A stretch of DNA of 39,407 nucleotides. It comes from a bacterium. GTDB taxonomy: Bacteria; Cyanobacteriota; Vampirovibrionia; Obscuribacterales; Obscuribacteraceae. The stretch is taken from contig JAGOSY010000039.1 of NCBI GenBank assembly GCA_018062085.1, positions 1-39,407 of the forward strand, in the 5' to 3' direction. The position numbers and the translations under genes were made by a program. Of the stretch, positions 8,226 to 15,939 are shown piece after piece (position 1 is the stretch's first letter; every line of letters begins with the position of its first letter). The notes under the pieces are model-generated. The model had not been told where the DNA came from and did not search any database. It saw nothing but the letters and a program-made list of their open reading frames with translations.

Positions 8226-8259
8226 CAGTCGCTCATCTCTTAACTGAGATGAGCGACTG
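8226..8259. terminator. Second hairpin, 14-bp perfect stem
   Basis: CAGTCGCTCATCTC (8226-8239) pairs fully with 8246-8259 across a 6-nt loop. It sits directly before the T-tailed hairpin for leftward transcription, so the pair likely forms a tandem terminator or an RNA 3'-end stabiliser. It has no strong T run of its own. Confidence 0.5.
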
Positions 8260-8517
8260 TAAAGATACTCGTTAGCGACGCCAGCTTTATGCGAGCATAG
8301 AAAATAGACGGGTTTCTTTTCTCCGACGCCTATACAAGAGATAGTCTGCCTCTAGCCAGATTGAACGAACCAGCAAGCACGATTGCAGAGCTGTAACAAT
8401 TCACTTGCACTAATCCTGCTAATCTTTCTCTTGCTCTCCCACTCCGATTGGAGATTGTGAGCTTGCGTACCCTGCTTGCGGCGGTTTGGTTACATACTGC
8501 CACCGCGGGGGGGGGGG

Positions 8518-8631
8518 TGGAGTCCAGTGGAAGTTGACTGGGTCACTTACCCGGTGCGGCACCATCTAATTGACATTGTCGAACGAATCGTTGAACTGAA
8601 CGTTTGAACCCACCAAGTTGTGCAGCAGGCT
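8518..8631 (-). pseudogene. Degenerate fragment of the Rhs gene
   Basis: These 114 bp align without gaps to 10610-10723 inside the intact Rhs gene; over 8521-8630 I count 20 mismatches (about 82% identity). Read leftward it still encodes LLHNLVGSNVQFN and HRVSDPVNF, like the parent gene, but has an in-frame TAG where the parent has a Gln codon. Similarity stops sharply at 8631 and fades at a run of 11 G (8507-8517). It is a relic of a second Rhs gene or of a displaced Rhs segment, not an active gene. Confidence 0.85.
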
Positions 8632-8661
8632 TTTACTTACCCTTGATTCCTATCTTGAACA

Positions 8662-9087
8662 TCAATCTTCGAAGAAAGACTCTTCAACTACTTTTCCATC
8701 CTGGATAGTAACGTAAAAATTACCCCAGGAAGAGGGGCCTGATAAATTCATCACCAGAATAATTGTGTTGCTGTCTTCATGTACCTCATAATCATTTCGA
8801 TATTGACCGAAAACAAGTAGTTTTCTCACATTACCTTCACTCATTCCTCTTAGAGTGCGATTTCTAGATAGATACTTTGCCATTGCTAAACGACTACCAA
8901 AAGGTTTATTAGTGATCCATCCCTGACGTGAGAAAGGGATTCCTTCCGTGAAACTGGCCCGAGAAGAATTTAATTCATTAATAATCATTGGTACTGAAGC
9001 GACCAATAATCCGAATGACAAAATGAAAGCTATCAAAACTCTGTTCAGTTCGGACTTTTGGCGCCACCAGCTAATAAGTCGTTTCAA
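8662..9087 (-). CDS. Small membrane protein, candidate immunity protein for the Rhs toxin
   Basis: 141 aa with one N-terminal membrane helix (about residues 18-37) and a C-terminal soluble domain of about 80 aa. The soluble part (LRGMSEGNVRKLL, then VTIQDGKVVEE) has the helix-then-strand pattern of small BamE/SmpA-like folds; this is a weak resemblance. The start is a TTG at 9087; no ATG is available in frame. It is the gene right after the Rhs protein, separated by 109 bp that hold a 24-bp palindrome. Immunity genes in polymorphic-toxin loci usually sit in this position, so protection against the Rhs tip is inferred from place, not sequence. A signal-anchored topology would put the domain outside the inner membrane. 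Confidence 0.6.
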   Translation of the reverse strand: MKRLISWWRQKSELNRVLIAFILSFGLLVASVPMIINELNSSRASFTEGIPFSRQGWITNKPFGSRLAMAKYLSRNRTLRGMSEGNVRKLLVFGQYRNDYEVHEDSNTIILVMNLSGPSSWGNFYVTIQDGKVVEESFFED

Positions 9088-9151
9088 AGCAATACACCGT
9101 TGCTAACCAATAAGTTCTATATTAGCTTACTTCTAAAAAATCTGAAGTAGA

Positions 9152-9175
9152 GTTCCCGCCGCATGCGGCGGGAAC
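9152..9175. promoter_or_regulatory. 24-bp perfect palindrome between Rhs gene and candidate immunity gene
   Basis: Every base of 9152-9175 is symmetric, and the GC-rich arms begin GTTCCCGCCG. In RNA it would fold into a stem of about 10 bp with a CATG loop. No T run follows directly on the leftward strand; the nearest T-rich stretch starts about 15 nt later. It could be a partial terminator or RNA processing site that uncouples toxin and immunity expression, or a dimeric protein binding site. Confidence 0.6.
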
Positions 9176-9196
9176 AAACCCCAATTGATACTCCGT

Positions 9197-12100
9197 TTAT
9201 CCACCTAGTAAATTTACTAGGTGATTGGCAAGCCCTGTCAACAGAGTGTAGAAAGACTCACCTTTGTGCGCCAAAGCGTACTTTGCGCCTATCCCATTTA
9301 GAGCTATATCAGCCGCGCTATCAGTAAAATGACCAGATCCACGCAACGACTCATACTCTTCATTGTAAAAGCCAAGATACATGACCTGATCCAACGAGAA
9401 ACCGTAATAGATAAGTAGGGCTGCAGCAGAAGCATGCCTGAACGCATTTCCAAACCGGTCGTTAAAGTCCTGATCATAGCTATGGCGATGAATCAAATCC
9501 CGATTAGCGATCATAAAATTAGCACGCCATCCATCAGTGGCACTGAGTGCGAAGAAGTCTTTATTCGCATCGTAGCCAGGGCCGACACCAAACGGCATTC
9601 CTGGCTGCCACCAGCCTTCATAACCAGTACTAATGCTTGGCAGTCGCCATTTTTGCGTATCTTCCCTTATGAAAACTCCATTGTGACTTGTATCCCAAAC
9701 GTAGTCCCGAACGTAATGGCTCGTAGTAATCTTCTCGCCTTTGGCATTGAATTCCACATCGTATCCATTTGGAGTGTAATATATGGTTGAACCAGCAAAA
9801 GCAGTAGGAGAATAGGCTCCACTATCATAGGTCTCCCAGCCGTCGCCACCACCATGGTAGCTACCACCACTGTAGCCACCCCAAATACCGTCGCCGCCAC
9901 CATTATTACCACCACCATCAGCCGCTAACCCCATCGGATCACTCGCTCGCAGCGGGCTATTCCCGACATAAGCATAGAGGTTAATTCCACCTGCCATGCC
10001 AATTGGGTCTGTCTGTAGGAATCTGCCTAGCTTGCTGGAATACTGCCGCATTTTGCAATAATAGAGCCCAGTTTCTGAATCGTAACGTTGGCCGGTATAC
10101 CCGTGGGTGGTTCCGGTTAGCGCGGCTGATTCACCGAAAGGGCCGTAGGTGTATCGGTTGAGTACTGCGCCAGTTGAGTTTGTAGTCGCAATGACTGAGC
10201 CTTGGTGGTTTTGATGGTAGTAAGTCTTAGTACCACCAGCAGTGATCTGAATCAGCACTTCGTCCAGGCCTAGGCCATAGACATAGCGGTTTAGCAAGGT
10301 GCCAGGGGTGCCAGCAGAGCCGTCATAGTCAGCAAGGCGCTGGAAGCCAGAGTAGTAGTAATTGGTTTTGACACCGCTTACATTCTTCTGCCTTTGTCGC
10401 AATGAGGGGTCGTAGAGATAATCAGCAATGATGGCATTGGTGCCAGCGTCGCGCACACGAGTCATCATTCTTTCGGTGTTGAACTCGTACTTGAAAGTGC
10501 CGTCATTAGTCAAACAGCCGTCAGTGCTGTAGCTGTATCCGGTGCCTCCGACTGTCGGATACTGGTTAATGTTGTTGGCTGTGCCATAAGAAGTGGTGGC
10601 CGGAGCAGGCGGTGTCCAGCGGAAGTTAGCTGGATCACTTACCCGATGCGTCATCATTTGATTGGCAGTGTCAAACGAATAGTTGAACTGAACATTCGAG
10701 CCGACAAAGTTGTGCAGCATGCTGCTGAGGTCGTTGTCCACTTCAAAGGCATAGCTTGTCGTACAGCCATTCTCGTAAATGAGCTTGGTGCGACGCGACA
10801 AAGCATCGAACTGGAATTGAACAGCACTTGACCCCGAGCCATTCAGCTTGATGTCGGTCATTCGGTTCAACTCGTCATAGACTCGATCAACAAAGTATCC
10901 GTCAGGGTAAGTTGTCTTGGTGACGTTGCCACTCGCATCGAGCACGTGGGTCACTGACAGGCCGTCGGGATACTGTTCCTTGTAGAAGCGCCCTGCAAGA
11001 TCATAGAAGTTTGTGAACGTTCCAGAGCTCGGGTCACCTGCCACAACCGGCGTACTTACCGTTGTTACACGGCCTGCGATGTCATAAACTGTTGTGACAA
11101 CAGCCTGACCAGTCGGCGCTTTTGTCTTGACGCGATTGAGTTCGTCATAAGTCAGAGTGACTGTAGCAGCCGAACGAGTGCGCAGAACCAGCGGATTACT
11201 GTTGCCATCGTAGCTACTTACCTCCTCATATGTGGCATCTTGGTAGGTCGTGCGAAGCAGCCGGTTGTGGCCATCAAATGTGCTACTTGTGACGAAGTTG
11301 CGAGCATCCTTGATAGTCGCGACTTTGCCATTGTCCGTGTAGGTGTAGGTCACAGCCGTGATGCTGGCAGGATCAACTACTGAAATAATGCGATTACCAT
11401 CATCAAAGTTAGTAGTCACTACGCGGCTAAGCGCATCCGTTACCTTCCATTGCCGTTGCAGATTGTCATAGGTTATTGACGTGACGTTCCCCTGAGGGTC
11501 AGTTGTCGTCAAAACCTTGTTGTCAGCTGTGTAACTTGCCTGCGAAGTCTGCCATGGGTCAAGCGGGTCACTAGTCTGGCGCTCGACTTTCGTGGTGTTG
11601 CCATTGTCGTCGAAAGTGAACTTCGTGACAAAACTAAATGGAGCGGTCGAGGTCGCCTGGGTTACTCGCCGCAAAACGTCAACGGTAACAGTCGAAGTGA
11701 ACCCTCGGGGATCCTGAACGCTGGTCACGTTTCCAACTGAATCATGGCCAAAATTGACAGTCAAATTCAAGCGGCCAACTCCGAAATCAGCTACTGTCGA
11801 CAGCAACTTCTCAGTGGTCGCATCAAAGGTATTTTTCGTGACAATGCCATCAGGGCCGGTGACTGTCAGCACTTGACCTCGTGCATTGTAAGTCATTGTG
11901 ACAGTGGAAGAACCAAGACCAGTAACGCTCGGAGAAACAACACTCAGAAGATTGCCGTTCGCCACATCATAGTTCATGGTCGTTACCCGACCCATGTTAT
12001 CCGTAGCTGTCTTCAGTTTGTTCCAAGTCGCATCATAAGTGGACGAGCTCACGATATCTGGTAGGCCCGAAGCAGGCTTGGCCTTTGAAGTAGTCTGTGT

Positions 12101-15100
12101 GGCTCTGTTTTTCGAGTCATAGGCAAACTCGACAGAGTTGCCTTCTGGAGCAATATTCTTGATCGGGCGGCCTCTACCATCAAAAACTGCAGTCGAAATC
12201 TTGCCGACCAGGTTTATCGCCTTAACGACCTTACCCAAATTGTTGATGTAGAGAATGCCGCTCTTGGAGTTCGGATTCACTTCTTCAGTGCGAGAACCTG
12301 CAAAGAAATATTGCCAGACATTCGACTGGTAGTCAGCCTGCTCTTTTACTCTACCTATGGTGTCATAGGTGTTGGTGACAATCGCAACCGTTGGGTTGGC
12401 AGGCTTGAACAGTTTGATCATCCGGCCCGGAATGTCGTATTCGTAGGTCCAGTCCTTGGAGTTCGGGTCCGTGACCGTGGTCAAATCACCGTTGGTATCA
12501 ACGGTATATACGACACTACGACCGGTGCCATCAGTGACGGTTGAAATCATGTTATCAGTGCCGTAGTTAATGGTGAGGGTGCGTCCCAGCCCATTTGTCA
12601 CGGAGGTCAATTTTGCTGCAGTGTCGTAGCCAAAGGTCACGGTCATGCCAGCAGGGTCAACCATAGTGGCAATGTGGCCATTTGAGTTGAAGTTCAACGT
12701 CATGCCAGTCAGCGAAGTGTAGGTATACAAGCCAGCGGCCAGAGTGACAGTGCCAGCATCAAGAGCCGGATTGGCGTAGGTGCCATCAGGAAGCTTGACG
12801 AACAACTGGCTAGAGAAGCCATTGTTGATGGTAACCACGTTGTCAGACAGGTTATCCACAAACCACTGATTCATCAGCGCATTGGTGATGTACTTGTCGA
12901 ACGGCTTGGTCAAGTCGGTCTGGAGGTCATAAGAAACGAAGGCTTCTACAATCGTGGCAGCCGCGCCAATGGTGGTCTGATTTCCCATGCCAGCAAGGCC
13001 AACGGTATCACGCCCCGCAGTGATCTGATAATTGTGTCTCCAGCCCCGGCCTAAGGGACCAAACTGATTCTTCTGCGCAGAAGAGTACGTGCGAGCGAAC
13101 GAAAGGCCATACGGAAAACCAGCGCTGCCCACTGAAATATCGGTCGCATCAAGCAGAAACGCACCACTGATCAAATCGATAGGTTCAGAAGAAGTAACGG
13201 TTCCAGGTACATAACTGCCTCCGCCGCCATTTACTGATCTAGATCCAGGCAGACCGCCAATAGGCAGAATTAACTGACCCGCGGGAGAACTATAATCCCC
13301 TTTGCATAGTGCTGGAGCATACTGCGAGGTGCCAGAAGGATTGTAAGCGGGCGGAGGACTACAAAGTGGCGTAGTGTTGCCATTGTAGGTCTTGTCATAG
13401 TTCTGATACAGCGCAGCAGGGGCTACTTCAGACTGCAAATTACCCCAAGACGCAGAACCACCTTTTAGGCCACCGCCAATGATGCCAAATGTGCCCCAGG
13501 TCGGAATGACATAGTAGCCAAGGCCAGTCCAGCTATTGAGCGTAATCGAACCATCTTCAGGCAAACCAACACGATCGCCGTTGTTGACATACCAGTTTTC
13601 AATGTTGCTCTTGTCACCAGCCGAATAGTTGGTAAGCGCTGGTTCGACCGTGCCAAGCCAGTTTGCAGTCTTGGCGTCGTAGATTTTCTGACCAGCAGAG
13701 TTGGCGATGTCGATAATCGGGGTGGTGCTCACACCAAGCGATGTCTGGAATTCGCGCATGATTTGCGCTTCCAATGCAACGCCGTGCATGGCCAGAGCAG
13801 TGTCATTCGCCTGCTGCTGGTTGTAGTTGTTATCGAGCGCTGAAGTACCCCAGCTGACGGCCCCAATGTCCGTGAACGTGGTATCAAACCAACCAATCAA
13901 ACCACATGCGTGGTGCATGACACTGGTGCAGTTGCTCATGCGGTTAATAATGTCTGCCATGCGCGAAGTCATGGTATCCATCGTCTTCCACATCTGAGCC
14001 ATGGTCTCACCAAGGACCGGTTCGCTCGTAGGAGAGGCAAACGCAGCAGTTAGCTCTCCCAACTTGACCCCATGAACGCCGGTGGAACTTGAAGACAAGT
14101 TGCCCCAAGAGTTGCAGAGCAAATACGGCTTGTCAGCCCAGACCTGCTGCCAGACATATTGATTCGCCCAGGTAACTGCATAAGGGTGAACGATGTCGAA
14201 CAAAACAGAGTTCCAGGTGCCCACACCCTGAGCCGTGCTGGTGCCAATCAGCGTGCCGTCCAAACGCAGCTCGCCTTGAAGGCTGCCGTTAAACGTCAGC
14301 GTCAGGCGTTTACCTGCCAGGTCTTCAGTGTTGAAAGTGACGTCAATGGTGTCATAAACAACGTGCATCGTGGCCTTGTAGGCCTGAGGCACGCTCGTCC
14401 AGGTGGTCACCGTCGAACCAGACTTGAGGAACGGATGAACTGTTTGGCGCAGCGGAGTGGCAGCATCGTACTGCACAATGCTGCGACCGCCCAGAATGTC
14501 ATCCATAGAAGCCGCATGGTCATTCGTCCGTATCCAATCGACCAGATTGTCGGTCATTGTGGCCAAGTCGGCACGAATATTGGCCCGGTTCATGTTCTGC
14601 ACATAGTCGGCAGTAACAGTGGCGCCGCTCTTCGCATTAGTCAAGAAGGTCGAGGCGTTGTACCCCATGGCTGTTGCCAGGTTAATCGCCGACTTAGTCG
14701 TGTAGGTCTTCTGCACCGGGTCAAACACATAATTCGTGCCTCCGATGTTGCAAAGCACCCAGCAGTGGCTGAACTCAACCCCATCGACTCCAGAGATGTT
14801 GACCACAGAGGTCGGCACGCCGCTGTTGGCCAAAAGGTTGTTAGCCGCCCAAACGTTGGCAGGGTCAGTTCCCAGCCAAGCGCCAGCCTGAGCACCGGTC
14901 ATGCGCAGAGTACCGAATTGATAGTTGGCCGTGTAGCCAGCTTGACGCAGAAGCTGAATCATCAAATCCGCTTGGTCAAAGCTGTTTCCAAGACCATCAA
15001 TAATGGCTCCTAGTCCAGATTTTTGAATTCCATAGCTCGGCAGATTCTCTACATTGTTGAAGACCCATTCATAGATGAGGTCAACGTTTGACTTCAGCGC

Positions 15101-15589
15101 CCGGGAAAGCTCAACGATAGATGCTGGCCCAGCAACGGTGTTTCCAGCAAAGCCAATCGCCAGAGACTTGACTCCAGGAAGTTCAGGAGCCGCTGTAGAT
15201 TCAACCAAAACAGGCTTGTAGATATTGGTCGGCAGTGGCCGACTTTCGATGTCTCTGCGAGCAGTATCAACATCCACGCTGGGCTGCTGCGGCAGAGGCA
15301 CCCATTTGCCCGGTTGGGGCTTTGTCGGAGGCACAGGCCTAGTCGGAGCGGCAATAGTCTCGCCAGTGTCAATAATGCCGTCAAAACTCTCTTTCTGGCT
15401 GCTAGCAGCCGCCGCAGCTGCAGCAATCAGAATGGCACTGGTTTCTGGCGTGAATTCTTTGACGAGTTTTACAACTGGCTTGCCAGAATCATCTTTGCCG
15501 TTATTGCTGCTGTCAGCGCATCCGCCACAACCGCAGCCGCAGTCTTCTTTCGAAGCCGCGTCATGTTTGTCATTTGAGTGATTACTCAT
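9197..15589 (-). CDS. Rhs/YD-repeat polymorphic toxin
   Basis: 2130 aa. Residues 1-110 are low-complexity with a CGCGCGGC cluster and no Sec signal. Residues ~195-340 are a transglutaminase-like domain; His and Asp are present (SHCWV, FDPVQ), but the GNSFDQA site has Ser where the catalytic Cys would be, so it is probably structural. From ~797 (SSEPIDLISG) to 1888 is the Rhs shell with many YD repeats, closing with YDSETGLYYCKMRQY, GRFLQTDPIG and the hallmark DPMGL at 1884-1888. A Gly-rich linker leads to a ~240-aa tip; its NAFRHASAA (about 2045) and SAADIALNGIG (about 2090) resemble an NAFRH-type domain (DUF6973-like, from memory) in other toxins. Rhs shells enclose and release such tips. 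RBS AAAGGT lies upstream of the ATG. It is seventh in an eight-gene leftward run. Confidence 0.9.
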   Translation of the reverse strand: MSNHSNDKHDAASKEDCGCGCGGCADSSNNGKDDSGKPVVKLVKEFTPETSAILIAAAAAAASSQKESFDGIIDTGETIAAPTRPVPPTKPQPGKWVPLPQQPSVDVDTARRDIESRPLPTNIYKPVLVESTAAPELPGVKSLAIGFAGNTVAGPASIVELSRALKSNVDLIYEWVFNNVENLPSYGIQKSGLGAIIDGLGNSFDQADLMIQLLRQAGYTANYQFGTLRMTGAQAGAWLGTDPANVWAANNLLANSGVPTSVVNISGVDGVEFSHCWVLCNIGGTNYVFDPVQKTYTTKSAINLATAMGYNASTFLTNAKSGATVTADYVQNMNRANIRADLATMTDNLVDWIRTNDHAASMDDILGGRSIVQYDAATPLRQTVHPFLKSGSTVTTWTSVPQAYKATMHVVYDTIDVTFNTEDLAGKRLTLTFNGSLQGELRLDGTLIGTSTAQGVGTWNSVLFDIVHPYAVTWANQYVWQQVWADKPYLLCNSWGNLSSSSTGVHGVKLGELTAAFASPTSEPVLGETMAQMWKTMDTMTSRMADIINRMSNCTSVMHHACGLIGWFDTTFTDIGAVSWGTSALDNNYNQQQANDTALAMHGVALEAQIMREFQTSLGVSTTPIIDIANSAGQKIYDAKTANWLGTVEPALTNYSAGDKSNIENWYVNNGDRVGLPEDGSITLNSWTGLGYYVIPTWGTFGIIGGGLKGGSASWGNLQSEVAPAALYQNYDKTYNGNTTPLCSPPPAYNPSGTSQYAPALCKGDYSSPAGQLILPIGGLPGSRSVNGGGGSYVPGTVTSSEPIDLISGAFLLDATDISVGSAGFPYGLSFARTYSSAQKNQFGPLGRGWRHNYQITAGRDTVGLAGMGNQTTIGAAATIVEAFVSYDLQTDLTKPFDKYITNALMNQWFVDNLSDNVVTINNGFSSQLFVKLPDGTYANPALDAGTVTLAAGLYTYTSLTGMTLNFNSNGHIATMVDPAGMTVTFGYDTAAKLTSVTNGLGRTLTINYGTDNMISTVTDGTGRSVVYTVDTNGDLTTVTDPNSKDWTYEYDIPGRMIKLFKPANPTVAIVTNTYDTIGRVKEQADYQSNVWQYFFAGSRTEEVNPNSKSGILYINNLGKVVKAINLVGKISTAVFDGRGRPIKNIAPEGNSVEFAYDSKNRATQTTSKAKPASGLPDIVSSSTYDATWNKLKTATDNMGRVTTMNYDVANGNLLSVVSPSVTGLGSSTVTMTYNARGQVLTVTGPDGIVTKNTFDATTEKLLSTVADFGVGRLNLTVNFGHDSVGNVTSVQDPRGFTSTVTVDVLRRVTQATSTAPFSFVTKFTFDDNGNTTKVERQTSDPLDPWQTSQASYTADNKVLTTTDPQGNVTSITYDNLQRQWKVTDALSRVVTTNFDDGNRIISVVDPASITAVTYTYTDNGKVATIKDARNFVTSSTFDGHNRLLRTTYQDATYEEVSSYDGNSNPLVLRTRSAATVTLTYDELNRVKTKAPTGQAVVTTVYDIAGRVTTVSTPVVAGDPSSGTFTNFYDLAGRFYKEQYPDGLSVTHVLDASGNVTKTTYPDGYFVDRVYDELNRMTDIKLNGSGSSAVQFQFDALSRRTKLIYENGCTTSYAFEVDNDLSSMLHNFVGSNVQFNYSFDTANQMMTHRVSDPANFRWTPPAPATTSYGTANNINQYPTVGGTGYSYSTDGCLTNDGTFKYEFNTERMMTRVRDAGTNAIIADYLYDPSLRQRQKNVSGVKTNYYYSGFQRLADYDGSAGTPGTLLNRYVYGLGLDEVLIQITAGGTKTYYHQNHQGSVIATTNSTGAVLNRYTYGPFGESAALTGTTHGYTGQRYDSETGLYYCKMRQYSSKLGRFLQTDPIGMAGGINLYAYVGNSPLRASDPMGLAADGGGNNGGGDGIWGGYSGGSYHGGGDGWETYDSGAYSPTAFAGSTIYYTPNGYDVEFNAKGEKITTSHYVRDYVWDTSHNGVFIREDTQKWRLPSISTGYEGWWQPGMPFGVGPGYDANKDFFALSATDGWRANFMIANRDLIHRHSYDQDFNDRFGNAFRHASAAALLIYYGFSLDQVMYLGFYNEEYESLRGSGHFTDSAADIALNGIGAKYALAHKGESFYTLLTGLANHLVNLLGG

Positions 15590-15653
15590 TTTGTATTACC
15601 TTTTAAATTGTTCTTTGTTCGTTGATTGGTGGTTGCTGAATCATTTCCGGCGG

Positions 15654-15908
15654 TCACGAAGTGACCACTGAGGTGCGATTCCCGCCGTCGTCGAGGTTGT
15701 AAGCCAATCCCTGACCGTTGGTCAGATTGGCGTTGGTGAGCCTGCCGCGCGTGTCAGTGACGTAGGCAACCCCAGGCATGTCCTGGACAACCAGGAACGG
15801 AGCAGCACCACCAACAGCGGTCATGCCGCTCACATCTGCCAGTGATCCCCAAATGAACGGGGCGCCTTGGTACGCGAAGCTACCAAGGTCAAAACTTTTT
15901 GTAGTCAT
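15654..15908 (-). CDS. 84-aa YD-like mini-protein
   Basis: A small gene between the beta-helix protein (31 bp after its stop) and the Rhs gene (64 bp before it), with AGGAAA as ribosome site and ATG at 15908. The first half has an aromatic/Gly pattern (FAYQGAPFIWG) and the second half reads like one or two YD repeats (TDTRGRLTNANL, AYNLDDGGNRTSVV). It has no signal peptide. It may be an adaptor or cap that contacts either neighbour. I do not recognise a named family. Confidence 0.65.
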   Translation of the reverse strand: MTTKSFDLGSFAYQGAPFIWGSLADVSGMTAVGGAAPFLVVQDMPGVAYVTDTRGRLTNANLTNGQGLAYNLDDGGNRTSVVTS

Positions 15909-15939
15909 TTGTTTTTCCTATTTCTGTGCTTGTTTCTAT

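Noticed and set aside
8518..10723. Diversity-generating retroelement with template and variable repeats
   Set aside because: The two similar Rhs segments differ by substitutions of all types, not only at A, and there is no reverse transcriptase in the window.
14159..15013. Long open frame opposite the Rhs gene
   Set aside because: It lies antisense within the Rhs coding region, has no known domain, and such frames are common opposite GC-rich repeat genes.
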